From: Undaria pinnatifida
Taxonomy: Eukaryota; Sar; Phaeophyceae; Laminariales; Alariaceae
Assembly (NCBI GenBank): GCA_012845835.1
Contig: JABAKD010000011.1
Coordinates: forward strand, 498,501 to 562,500
Direction: 5' to 3'
DNA length: 64,000 nt
The notes beneath the pieces are model-generated. The model searched no databases. It saw only the letters and a list, made by a program, of their open reading frames with translations, and had not been told where the DNA came from. This document shows, piece after piece, positions 10,501 through 24,700 of this stretch; the first letter of the stretch is position 1; each line of letters begins with the position of its first letter. The position numbers and the translations under genes are program-made.

Positions 10501-13500
10501 GGAGTATACAACTGATCAATAGGTTAAGAGCTTCAGAAGGAAAAAAACAACAATGGTTGGTGTATCCCTACCGGAAAAATACCAGATTTTTCTGGATTGC
10601 GCGAACAAATACAGTATCTGGGCACGCCAGGTCGACCTTGGCCGCGTGCACCTCGACGATTACAAGGACGTGCGCAAGCTCGACGGAAGGCAATGGGAAC
10701 TGCGCGCTGAAGTGTCCTTCGTGCCTGATGACTACGTCGTAAGCAGTGAGCGATTTGTCTACCAAATACAGGCATCCAAACAAACCCACCCTTAGTCAAC
10801 GACCATGGCGGCTAAATCGGATGATAATTGCGACTTATCACGCGGATATACCGCGGTTTAATTGTGTACGTTCTGTTCTGCCTTGGACGGGTGTGCCCAT
10901 GTTGCAGGGCTGGCATCCTCGGGGGCGTGGGCATGTTTCGACGAGTTCAACCGCATCAACATAGAGGTGAACACACTGTACAGAGCCATCCCACGGCAGG
11001 TAGGGGTGCAGCATATTCTAAGAAATTTCTAAGGCTCCTAATGTGAGCACGAGCGCAATTTCAACATCATCCATCAACATCATCCATCATCGCCCGAAAC
11101 GAAATGAGTCCGAAGGCATGCAACCAACCGCCCAACACGCCCAACACTTCTACGCGCTATTAAATAGTCCTAAAACGAGCGTACTCGTTAGCGTATCAGA
11201 ATAACCGGTAGTTCCTCGCCGTGGGAGGACTCCTCTACATTGGGATGACCATACGTTCTAGCCAATGATAGACTTTCGTTTCTGCGCCGTACCCCCCCCC
11301 CCCCCCCACCCCGCCCCCGCCTCTTCATGCGACTCCCTAACACTTCGCGGCGCTTCCCGCTTGGTACAGGCGATGTCCGCCTGATCTCATCACAAACCTG
11401 ATGTGCTCTTCCCTTCCCGACATTGTAAGGATGCTATCAATAAGCCCTGTGGTCACATGGAATACGGCTACGCCTGATGCCATGATACGATGGCTACACC
11501 CCGAAACGATCTGTCGCTTGCTTTGGGTTAGGGAGACCTCGCCAAAAAAAGGTATACCTTAATACTTCTATTGTTGTGCCTGGATCGACAGGTGTTGAGC
11601 GTGATCGCCCAGCAGATCATGACTCTCCAAGGAGCCGTTCAGCGAGGAGAGAAACGGGTCGTTTTTGAAGACGTGAGTCCGCTACTCTTCTGTTTTTGTG
11701 CGGTGTAAAGACATGTAAAACTTTTTGAAGATTGTTTTTTCTCAGCACCAACGGATCAGATTAACGAAGAGCACGGAAAATCGTAATTCGATTTTAGTTG
11801 GTGAATTTAATGATAAATGCACGAAAAATCCGACTCTGCTTGTTGCCAAGGAACGGCGTAGTGCGTTGTAGAATTAAAAAAACGCAAAAGGGTCAACGAA
11901 CACCCGTGGGCAACGACCGAGGAGAGCGATGACTCGCGTCCTTGCTGGAGCACCGCGGCTAGCGACAGATTGTTTTCGCCGGCAGCGGCTAGGAGTCTAT
12001 GGCCGTGGGCGTCTCTTCAATGGGCTGGCGCCCCCCCGCCGCCCCCACACGGGCAGCATCGACGAGAATATAGCGGTCAAACTTCTGAGCGAAGTCATCA
12101 TGTGGTAGTTGGTCGTGCAACTTTCGAGGTGCAGGGGGACGAAAAGCTGGGTTTGCGGCGGTCTCGATTGTTTTCGAGGCGTCGCAGGCCGGTTTAGGCT
12201 GTGCTAAGGGCCTTCGGAGGCCGCGCTACGGCTGCTCCGGTGGCCCTACCCCTCGTACTGGTGGCTCGTCGCCTCTCAATCAGCCGACGACATGGCACCA
12301 ATTCGTGTGGCCGGCGTCGGTTACATAGAACATGCCATGCCTAGATGCATAAACTCCCCAAATTGCATTTCGATTTTCGACTAATTCGACCAAATAAGCA
12401 TTTTTTTCACTCTTTTGTTGAGTTTGATTCGTCGTAATAGTTCTGAAAATGCCTGCTCAGTGATTCATTTTTGGACCAATCAGAGGCAAATATAATTCAA
12501 CTCTAAAAAAGAAAACAAATTTCGATTTGGCAAGTTCCTTACTGACGGTTTCAAAATCGCACCCCGTTTTTGGAGACACAAACAGCTTGGCTTTAGGCAA
12601 CACATACATAGGGTCCCGAGGAAAAAACAGTACTGCACCCTTCCCTTTTTGGAGACCCAAACAACGTGCAACTATCATAATGCTCGCATCCACCTCGTTT
12701 CCGCCCCCCACAATCCCCCACAACTCCCCCGCCGCCCTCACAACACCCTGGTATCAAAAACCGCCAGAGTTATAAACACTTCCCAACACGTGATATCACA
12801 CCTTTACCTTTCGAGCCATCCATGCTATAGCTCTAATTCACTTGTGTGGTCTTCAAGTTCCAATGACCCCCCCCCCCCCCCCTTGCCTCCTTCCCCGCCA
12901 CCCCCACCATCGCCTAGACCTAGCACCACGCGTACAGTAAGCTCCTATACGTTTATGCGACTTAAGACTGTCGGAAATCCCCCCCCCTCTCCCTTTCAAC
13001 CCCGTCCCCCCTTAGAAACCCAGCCCTCCCCTCACCGGTTATACGATTTTCAGGATACACTTGATAAACTGATGCATTTCCTTCCACATCTGTCAGATTT
13101 TGTCCCCCCCAAAACGGGTTTTATAGTTTCCGCGCGCAAACTGACTAAAATCACTCTGTTGACCCTGGTACAAGCTACACTGTAGTTCCAAGGGGAGTTG
13201 CCGACCTATAGAGGACACACACCCAGTAACACGCGCGATCGCATTATCACACACAGCTTGCAAAGATGAGTTTCGACAAAGTCTTCGATCTCATAGCTGG
13301 AGTGTATTTTAATTTTTCATAATAGCATGGGGGAGAAAAATATCAGTTTAGTTCAAAGGGTTTATGATGATGGCATTCGCGGTGACCTGATTTTAGTATG
13401 CAGACGTTTGGGGATACGACTCGTGCGTAGACTGGGCTCGTTTGTGCTTGCCGGGGTCCTTGCGAGGTCGGTGGCTAATCTTTTTCCTCTTTAGCTTTCA

Positions 13501-16500
13501 CAATAGTTGTTCCACCTTCTCAGCTTTAACTTGCGACGCCCCCGGGATCTGATTCCAACAACATCCCGACGGGAACCTTGTGCTACCCTAGTGTCTACCG
13601 GTGCTGTACGACGTGTATCAAATTTATTAAAGATTCTGTTTGCAGCTTGTGCGTACAGTCATTCTGAGCGGCAACGTTATAACTGGTGTCCTGACTAACC
13701 CGGCTCTGGCGCTCATTCCACGAGTCGGAACGTTACTGACCCTTGTGTTCTCGCCCTAACACCAAGACGATGTTTTGTTATGTTTACTTTTTTTGGCTCT
13801 CCGACAATATACCGTAGATGTCTGATGCGACTCTGACATATGTGTATCGAGTATCCTTCCGTAAAGTAGTAGTATCTCTCCTATAAACTTGCCAATCATT
13901 TCGCAACAATCCCTTCCCCACATTTATCTAATCGTTTTAACATAGTAGGCATCGGATTTGGCGAGGTTGATCAATCAAAGCCCTCCTGTTCCTGTCGGGA
14001 GACTGAGCCTTAGTATACTTCTGTACCCTCCGTCGACCACGACATTGGGGTCGGTTTTCAATCCTAATAAACTCCCGCCATCGCAATCAAAACACCCTTT
14101 ACTTTTTCATGCCTACCTAGCATGGCATCGCAATCACGACACCGCTTATTTCGTGTGCCGTTCCCAAAAACGTTCCCGTCTCACCCTCCCCCCGAAAACG
14201 GCAGACGGACATTTTTGTGAACCCAGACTTCGCTGTTTTCATCACCATGAACCCGGGGTACGCCGGTCGATCGGCCCTGCCGGACAACTTGGAGGCGTTG
14301 TTTCGTCCTGTGGCCATGATGGTACCGGACTACACGCTTATCGGCGAGATCATGCTGTTCAGTTTCGGTTACCTGGAGAACAGGAAGTGCGCTCAGAAGA
14401 TGGTCGCGACGTTCCGCCTCTGCTCGGAACAGCTGTCCGCACAGGCAAGGTTTAGGAGTAATCGTGAGAAATAAAGGTCTTGCTTCATCGAGGTGGGAGC
14501 ACTGTCCCAGCACAAATATACAGGTGGTTGCTATTTTTTTCCGTACATCGGCTTCCCTTGAAGGTGGCGACCGATGAATGTCTTGAAGTAAGTGTGCATT
14601 CATTAAGAAACATCGTTCCTTCGCAGAATATTCACGTCCCCATAAAACCCTGGGCAGAACAGGTTGGATATTATGAATACATTCTACACGCGCTATGGCA
14701 AACTTGCAACGCCACAAACTACTCGTTTTCTACAAAAACCGCACGCGATGCGATACGCGACGACGCCTATTGCACGACAACTGTGCGTATCACCATCACT
14801 TATCACGTACTCGTTTTGATCCCCCATACTCATCATACCCTCATCATGCCCTTATCATGATACCCTCATCATGCCCTCATCATGCCCTCATCATGCCCTC
14901 ATCATGCCCTCATCATGCCCTCATCATGCCCTCATCATGATACCCTCATCATGATACCCGGCGACGTTCACCGCGACATCAATTCGCGTGATCCACACTC
15001 GCTCCCACGGCAATTTAATCATCGTAACTTCGTCCTTTGCAACCCGTGCTTATGCGGTAACGTACGCTGCGGCGCCCCCCCCCCTGCATGAGACCCCGGG
15101 TAAGATAGGGGGGGGGGGGGGCATGTTAAGGGGGGCATGTTAAGGGGGGCATGTTAAGGGGGGGGCGTACTCGTTTGTTTTGTTGCTTGCCTTAGTCATT
15201 TGACCATTGACCAAACATCCCCTTCGAGACGGAGAAGGGTACGATAGGGAGGTCCCTTTTGTCTCTTTGGGGGCCCTTTTTTTGGCGGTGGTTCGGGGTC
15301 GCGCGCGCGAGTACTCCCTTGTTCCTTTGCGGTGATGAGCTTGGCGTCGTTTTAATAGTTTCATTTTGCGATATGAACCCGCCATGAAGTGGTAACTTTA
15401 CGCCGCGCCACGGAAAGAAAATCCATGTCAACAAGTCGTTTGGTCCGTAAGATACAGAGCTGCTCGAGAAAAATGGGGTATATGATAACATCATCATGGC
15501 ATCATCATGGCATCGTCATAGCATCGTCATAGCACCATGATCATAAAATCGTCGTAGCATCATCATGACATCATCATCATAACATAATCATAACACCATC
15601 ATCATAGCATCATCACCATAACATCATCATAACATCATCATAACATCATCATAACACCATCATCACAACATCACCATAACATCATCATAACATCATCATA
15701 ATACCGTCATCATAACACCGTCATAACGTCATCATAACACCATGATCATACTATCGCCGTCGTAACATCTCCCCTATCTATGATATCTATGATATCTTGT
15801 GATATCTATGATATCTATGATATCATAAATATCTATGATATCTATGATATTCTAGATATCTGTGATATCTATGATATCTATGACAACGATGATATCTATG
15901 ATATCGTCATCACTTACTCAGTCTCAAGCCGAGCTCAGCCGGTACAACCAGTGCAGGACACACATACCAATCAGAAACAGGGCAATAAGAAAGCCAGGTG
16001 GACATTTACAAGATTACATCAAATCCGGGAGGCGTTATGATACTGATGTTATTAGTAGTGTAGAACACACCCTCTTCCAATGGGAAACCCACCCTGGGTC
16101 AGTGTTTATGTTTCTTGTTTGGTGCCCTGTACCGTGTGATGCGTGACCATGCTCACTGCAACATAATGCGTGCGACTTTGTACGAAATAAGGATCCCAAC
16201 CATAAATCCGTCATACGAGCCGTTAATAACGTTTTCTCCGCAGCTGGAAACTTAGAAAGCACCAGCCCGGAAACCGTAGAGCAACGTCATCGTCATCACT
16301 TCCTCGTCTTCAACCCGTGCTCATTGCGTTAATCACTACCTTCGGCAAAAATCAGGATCACTATGACTACGGCATGCGAGCCGTCAAGACCGTCATCTCC
16401 GCTGCTGGTAACCTAAAAAGAGCCAGTCCGGAGGAGAACGAGGAGGCGTTACTTCTCAGGGCGCTGCAGGTCCGTTGTGTACCGCCAATTTGACCTTTTG

Positions 16501-19500
16501 ACCGTTTACCCGGAGGAAGTTCCAAAAACGTCTTGATTTTAGCGTTAATTGATCCCCAGAAAAAATCACCCCAACAATTCGTAAAAAAAGCAACACAAGT
16601 AATTGTTGCCGTCTCCTAGAAAAGCTCAACTATTTTTGTTTTTTGCGGCTTTGTTTGGTTTTTCCTCTCGGGCCCGCCAGCGTATAGCTTAGCTTTGCTG
16701 CGTCAACAGAGAATGCTGCAAAATAATAACTATTCCAATACCGTCTCTCAACGAAGTATTTCATTTTTTCACACCCTAGCCTCATCATTCAACGGGTATC
16801 TATGTCGACCTTCGGTCTGCCGTGCCTCCTCCTCCGCACCGACACCGCGCGCGCAGGACGTAAACGTGCCCAAGTTTTTGGCGCACGATCTGCCCCTCTT
16901 CGGCGGCATCTTAAGCGATCTCTTCCCTGGTATCGAGCGGCCCGCCTTCGACTACGGCCCTTTGCTAAGCTCGCTCAAGTTGGCCGTGCAGAACCAGGGG
17001 CTTCAGCCGGTGAGACTTGCTTTTTGGTGAATCGACAGCGGTTTTTCACTTTAGTGCGTGCTGCGGGAGGGGTATGCTAACACCTTTTGTACCTTTTGTG
17101 CCTTTTGTACCTTTTTTTGTTCGTTGTACCTTTTTGTACCATTTTGTACCTGCTTAACCATTCTCGAATACAGTTGAGTCGCGTTTAATGTGTTTGGCCA
17201 GTAATGAGAGGAATGTGTTTGGCCAATAATGCGCGAAACAGAATCTAAAGCTCATGTGGCGAAAACTTATGTTACTGGCAACTTCTCTTCAGGTTCCCAT
17301 CTTCCTCACAAAGGCGATCGAGCTGTACGAGATGATCTGCGTGCGACATGGCCTCATGGTGGTGGGGCCTACGGGAGGGGGCAAGAGCATGAATATCGCC
17401 GTCCTCAAAGAGGCCCTGACCAACCTGAAGGTAGAACAGCTGGGTTGTGTTTTAAACAGTATACAGGGGTAAAAAGAAGTAGACAATAGAGGGGAGTCAG
17501 ACTTCGTGCATGCAGCAGTAGTAGGTTTCTTTTTGTTTTCGAGGTCTTCTTCTTTCGGGCAAGCTATGGGTGGTCAACGTTCAGTCTGATACTGCACACT
17601 TTCGGATCTGGCAAGCATAATAAACTCTAAACGAAGTATCTGTATGTGAGGATAACATTTGGTTAACCAATACCTAATTTCGAGATTCGGTGAAACGGTT
17701 TCATGGAGATGGCAAGATGGGGGCCTACCCGGCGGCGGCTAAACTTAAATATCGCCGCCCTCAAAGAAACCCTCACCTCTCTCAAGGCAAAACGCACTTA
17801 GGGTTGAGTGTTTTAGACTATATTGGGGGTACTAACTACTGGATTATTTCAATACCGGTCATAGGATAAGGATTGGCTAATATGTTAACTGCAAGATTCG
17901 GGGAGACGATACGATGGTGGCCGAACCTACCGGGAGGGGGGGCGGCGAGAGCAAGAATACCACCGTCCTCAAGCAAAGACCTCACGGACCTCAAGTCAAA
18001 AAAACACTTTCCTGCTGGTGTGATTGTAGCTGTTGCTTTCTTTCCGACTGGCCCTTTCAAGAAGACAGGGCGTTAATAGTTTGTACAAGCAACGTTCCGA
18101 AAGAGGTTGCTCACTTTTTGTTGCGGCTCCCTAGCTGGCCCTAAAACACTTTCCAATGACGGCGTGCTAGGATAGCGGCAGCACGTTTTTCGCTAAAACA
18201 TTTTCTGAATGGCGGGACTTCATTAACGCCTTCGCTACCGGAAACCCTTTTTTTCACAAATCTACTTGAAGTTAGTATGGGGAGGGATTTGGGGGCTGTA
18301 TAGATAGGTCTTACCCCAAAATGGTCGGAAAAATAAAAGGTCATTTTTTATGCTTTGTTCATCGGATTGCACATTTCGTTTTTCTCTCAATGTTTTGGGG
18401 GAGGTGGGGTATGGAGCTTCTTGAGAAACCGCCCTCGAAAGGAAAATGGTGATTGAAACCTTTCCCTCTGCCTTCAACGGCTCATGCCAGAGAACTGCTG
18501 TAGTACTCGTGGTACTCAAGTAGGGCTAGCACTTTCCTTCGCGAACGTCAAACATGACCTTTCTCGGGGCAAGAACGTGACCTCTTGTGTTACAAACAAT
18601 CCCGGCAGTAAACACGCGCTGAACGTATTTCATCTTCAAGAGGGCGCCAAAATCTAAAACACGCCGAGAATTTCTTTCCAGGACCATGGCGGTCGTCCTT
18701 AAGCACATGCGGTGGAGCCATTGTTTTATCACGTTGGGAACGCTAATAGGAGCTAAAGCGACAGACGATGCTATTCACAATTCATAGTGTTCCGATAAAC
18801 TAAGACACGGGGACGGGTTAATGCACATTGAGCAGCTAAAAAACATCAAATATCATTGGAGTACAAGTTTAGTGTTTCAAAGTAATTGATAGCGTATACA
18901 AGGTCCTCCTTCGAGATGTGGTTGGCTTCATGTCCTGGGGATGTTGAAAGCAGAAAAAGGAGGACGGGGGAGGGACGAGAAACAAAATAGCCACCCGGCA
19001 CGTAACCCGGCAAAAAGCAATACCGGCAAGCGCAGGCGATCGCATAGCTTAGTACACATACCTAACATAGGCCTTGGGGCTGTTCCTCTGCTTTCACCTT
19101 CGTTTCTTCCCGAAAAAACAGCTTTTCAGATAAGGCCTAGAGCTCCTTAGGCGACGAGCTTCAAAACCATTAGGGGCACCCGCTACCATACATCTGAGTT
19201 CTCTCAGAGCATGTAGAGTCGGACGAACCACCTTCTAACATCAACCCTATTTTTTTCCCCTTCTCCGTAAAAAAAAAACGCGAATGTCAAATGTTAAACC
19301 TTTTTTTTTGTTTTCAGCGGTTGGGAGTGGAGGGCGAGCGTTACGAGAAGGTGGACACCTTTCATCTCAACCCTAAGTCCATCACCATGGGCCAGCTGTA
19401 CGGAGAGTTCGACGACAACACACACGAGTGGCAGGTGATACGACTGGCTGCATATTGTCGGACCCCTACAAGGACGCAACGGTCTTGTTTTTGGTTTTTC

Positions 19501-21754
19501 ATTATTTAAGCTCACCGCGCTTCCCACTAGGCCTATCATTATTTATCGATAGTACAGCGGGGCGCAAGGCTATCATCTGTTGGCAGCGGGTTCCTCGCGA
19601 GGCTTCGGGGGTCCGACCCGTGCTGTGTTGTCAACAGGCGCCTCTGCCCTCACCTTTTCTCGGTGGACCCATGCTTCGACTTGTCCATCACAAAAATTGT
19701 TCGTGGCGGGGTTCCAGAAAGTGACGAGCTACTCAACAAATCGGTACAGGGGTGCAATCATTTTTTTTTCTGTGGTTCCTGATCTGAAGAGCTCTACACA
19801 ATTTGTTTAGAACAAGGGCCTGAATTTGAGAACTAAGCAAGTGAACAAACCTCCATGGCCTAGGTAGGTGTACAAAAAAAAAAACGTTAGAAGAGCAAAA
19901 AAAAATATAATATTACGACGATATTGGGTTAAGTATCCCCGTCATTCAGACAGTAGTTTAGCCAAAAAACGGTATACCGTATATCTCTACCGTAGCACGT
20001 GTCGTCTTACCAGAATATTCTCGAGGGTCGGTGTCGGTATGATCCATTCTAAGCAACGCCTGGAGGCACATGTCTAATCTTGAGGTACCAAGGTGCAGAG
20101 TGGTCCAAGATGCAGTCGTGCCCACACTTCAGCACGTTCTTCACTCCATATTGTCATTTCGACCCCTGAAAATAGGTGTCTGTCCATCCTCGTGCGATTT
20201 TAGAGTGACGGAAGCGTCATGAAACGCTGATCGCTCCTGCCCCCCACCCGACCCCCGACCCCACATCTGTTGCGACCTTATATCCCCCACCCCCTGCCTG
20301 GTCGGTGAAAATCCGACGTGGTCCGTCCCGGCGTTGCATGTAGGCAAACGGTCCTGCGCACTGTGGCCATGGATGATATGATGGTCACCGCCCCCCCCGT
20401 TTCCCCACACTTCGTTGCGACCTTTTCCTTACCCATCCCCTCCTCCTTTTCCCACATCCCGTTGAAACCTTTCCTGCAAGATGAAAGTACTGGCCGACAA
20501 TACCCCCCCCCTCCCCTCCCCTCCCAATCCCCCGTAATCCGTTGCACAATCTTTCGCAGGATGGAGTGCTAGCCGACCTTGTCCGCTCCTGTGCACGAAA
20601 GGAAGTGCCGGATCTCCAGTGGGTGATATTTGACGGTCCTGTGGATGCTATTTGGATCGAGAACATGAACACCGTTCTGGACGACAACAAGAAGGTACCT
20701 GGCAGTTATTCGTCGTCAAACGGGCTGTCCGTTGTGCATTATTTTTTTCACGCTACGACAGAGGTGTGCACACACCATTTTTTTTTTTTCTGGGCATTTT
20801 CCTCGCTTGAGGATATCTATACACAAATCACTCTCACCCTCACCCTCACCCTCAAGCTGACTTGACTATGATAACATACAACATTGAAAGACTAGTATAA
20901 CGGCATATATGTCAACAGGTTTTAAATCAAACAAGAAAAGCAAAAAAAATGAAAAATGAAACTCCAGCGATATTGTGGTGAGGGAATCCAGGAATTCAGA
21001 TAATATTGTTGCAAAAAGCGCTACCTCCACCGTATCAGGCATCCCTACCGCAGGTCCAAGTTATGTGAAAAACATTTGCATAAGCGATACGGAACAGTGT
21101 ACCGCGATCACCACACGAAAATGGCGCCGTTCCCCTCTGTACTGTAACTGCGGTGTGCATGTACCTGGTAGGTTTTTCAGTTTTTTTTCCAGCTCACCCC
21201 GTAAAAAGCGTTACCCTCAGGTTTCGACATTTTGGACGACAAGTCGTGGATGTACTAGGTTAACCCTAGAAGCGCGCTGCGATAGAGGTGCACCACTTTT
21301 TTTTCGGCGATTTCATCAATTTGGGAGCTGAAGACCTCTGCCAAAAACGGATGTACATAAAAATAAACCTGATTTATCGCGGATGAAAAATCTCATAGCC
21401 TAGGTACACCACGAAAACCATACACAATAAACGTGTTTTTTTGTCCGACGTCATTTAGAAACCATTTGTTTTTCACACGAAAGCTGCTATTAATACCTCC
21501 GTCGTAGCACGCGTCTAAAAAAGAGGGCCTTTTAATCCTGGTTTGTTGTGAACACGGGGCTATATTTCAGGGGAATAAGCTAATATGATAACCCCTTAAT
21601 GATGATCATCATCCTCATCATCATCATCCTCATCATCATCATCCTCATCATCATCATCCTCATCATCATCATCCATCATCATCCATTATCATCATCATCA
21701 TCCATCATCATCATCATCCATCATCATCATCATCCATCATCACCATCATCATCC

Positions 21755-21786
<32 letters not shown>

Positions 21787-24700
21787 CCCTCATCATCAGC
21801 ATCCATCATCCATCACCCATCATCGTCCCTAGCAAAGGACGTTCCAGTTTGGCGCGGTGTAGGCATGTTAAACGAGATGTCATAGGTCTCTTCCCGCTGG
21901 TATATACGCCCCTAGCGAAGTCAGCTGGGCGCGGTCTCGTAGAAACCGAAATGTAGACAAAATATTAAAATGAAGCAAAACTACAGCTCTAACACTGGTC
22001 TGCAACAATCTGTTAGTCCTGACGGATAAAATGGACAAGGCCCGCCGCCACGATCATGATCTTCAAGCAATTCGCATTCAAATTGTCCTCGCTAATGGTG
22101 TGACGTTTTCCCCCGCAGTTCCTCTTAACCCCCGGAGAAAAATGTCGCTATGCGCTCACGACGACTAAATTCGAACGGGGGGACATCGCCGTAGCCTTGA
22201 AAAAAGCGTTGGCTGAAGCTATCGTTAAATATCCTGCATTTAAAGTTTCCCCCGCGTCGATGATAAGGCTTCTCCCCAAGCACAAAACCATGGATCCATG
22301 AAGAAAATTATCACTATTTCTACCACAATGTAATATGTTTGTCTCGGATTCAAGCTTTTACCTCGTTGACGATGACGTTTTTCCTCGCAGTTTGAGGTGA
22401 CAATCCCAAAGCAATACGACGGAAACAAATCCTCACCTTTCTACTCTACTATTCTTTGTTTACACGCATTCAAGTTTCCCTCTCGGCGACGATAACTATG
22501 TCCCCTCTTTAGCTGTGCTCAACCTCCCGAGAAATCATGTCGCTGTCCGAGCGCATGACTATGACGTTCGAGTCAGATTACCTCATTGTAGCGTAGCGGA
22601 AAACGCTGCGCTCAAGCTATCGTTAATTATCCAACATTTTATATCACGCGCTAACATACCCAATTCGTTCTCCTCCTCGACTATAACGTTCTCTCCCGCA
22701 GCTATGCTTAACTTCCGGCGAAATCATGTCGCTGTCCGAGCCCATGACCATGATTTTCGAGCCGGAGGACCTCGCCGTAGCCTCGCCCGCCACGGTGTCG
22801 CGATGCGGCATGATCTACATGGAGCCCAAGAGCCTCGGGTTTGATCCCCTCGTGCAATCCTGGCTAGCGCAGTTGCCTGAAGTTATTGGGGCGAAAGAGA
22901 GGTGAGGAGCGGTGAGGCAAGGGGTTAACAGTGGGGGGGCACCGAGGCTACGGTATATCAGGGACCAAGGCTGTGGTATTGCAGTATCATACCGCCATTC
23001 ATACCTTACTTACACATGGACTAGAAATATTTTACCTCGTGGAAGTTTTGTTCGCGCCTCGTACCTTACCAAACAAAAGTGGAACAAAACTACGGGACAG
23101 ATGAACAGCACAGGAACAACATCCCATTGCGGAACAGGGAGGCCACTCGCACGAGTGGCCCCAAGTCAATGCAACAACCGGACCCAAACGTGGTCCCCTC
23201 TCCGTATCCTTGGTACAGGCGTTAGTACTGTCCGTGGAACACATTATCTTGACACAATACAGGCGAAATACAGGTGAACCGACAACTATGGAGCAGCACA
23301 GTATCAGGACCCATAACATACACAAAATCTGTGTGTATATATATTGTTTCCCTCTCGCTTTTTTTTTCCGAAGCATGTTTTGTCCTGATGATTACTACGT
23401 CGTCTCGTATCAGCACAAACTATGGAAAAAAAAGCAAATCTTTCATTTTACACCTACTGCTGGAAACTCCGGACGGTTTAATTTCATGTCAAGGAATAGA
23501 GCTAATCAGTACCGACGGCGCTTCACGATCTGATGCTTAATATCATGGCAAAGGTCGTTCTGGACTAGCCGTTCATGGTATTTCGGCTGAAAACACGACT
23601 TCTACAAACTACGGGATAGACGATCGACCGTCCTATTATTGATCGGATTGATGTTTCCAAAACCCAAGAAATAATACGTACGTCCGAATATTGCTGGTAC
23701 GTACCTTTGGAGATGTCCGAATATAGGCCAGTCCGGCAATAACTATACTTTCGACGCGAATAATTCTTGAAAAATGTACGAAATTCCAAGGTCTTAAAGA
23801 GGGCATGATGAACAAATATCCCCGGGTCAATAGATGGATGTTTAAATCCTTTCTTTGGTTTACCTGTATGGTGATTCGATAATAAGCGAGTCTTAGGGCT
23901 TAGGATAGCAGTACTGCATGGCCTCGATTCCATGTCGACCTTTTCTATGACGCGTGCTACGCTAGAGGTCACCAACCATTGCTTTTTCTGAGGTTCCTCA
24001 ATTTGGGAGCTTAAGACCTCTCCCGAAAACTAATTTAGAGAAAAACAAAAGCTGTTACCGGATGAAAAATCCCATCGAGCTACACAGCGAGAAAGTCATG
24101 AGCGACCGCTGTCCAGTTGTAAACAACAGCTCTGTCTGTTGGCGTGTTCTATTACTATCAGTCTGCCAGCACCGTCCCGTGCGGTATCCACTTGGTATCC
24201 CCACAAGCACGATCAACCAAACAATGCCAGCTGCTGCTGTCAAAGTAAGCTACGTACGTACTCCGCCAAAAAAACTATGAACCATAACGCCGAATTATCT
24301 CTGGAACAACAAGCAGCATATTATTGCTATATCGGTTCCCGATTCCTACTAATATTTCTCAATTATTTTTTTTTTCCGACGATTGTTGGGTTCAGGAGCC
24401 CCGTCATTCAGAAAAAAAAAAAAAAAAAGTGGTAACTCCACCGTGGCAAGCGTCCTATGTTGGTTTTCATATCAACTTTATATTTTTGTGGGACTGGTAT
24501 GGTATAATACTGTCTCGTTTAATTCCGACAATGCGCGCGGCATGAGCTTCATCATCGAACAGTCACAAAACACGTGCGCGAACGACTTCTGATCATTTAA
24601 GTGTTATTGAGCTCGCACCAAGGTGTGGACCCCGATAAGACAGAAAACACTCTCCTTCATGCTCGTTTTTTTGCGCTCGCTCGTACTTTGTTTGTCCCTT

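Noticed and set aside
12649-13185. 178-codon proline/serine-rich open frame
   Set aside because: It follows polyC and pyrimidine-rich tracts in intron 9; composition alone explains it.
20825-20856. Telomere-like caccctcaccctcaccctca tract
   Set aside because: It has only four units, is internal to an intron and does not match a known telomere unit closely enough to suggest an interstitial telomere.
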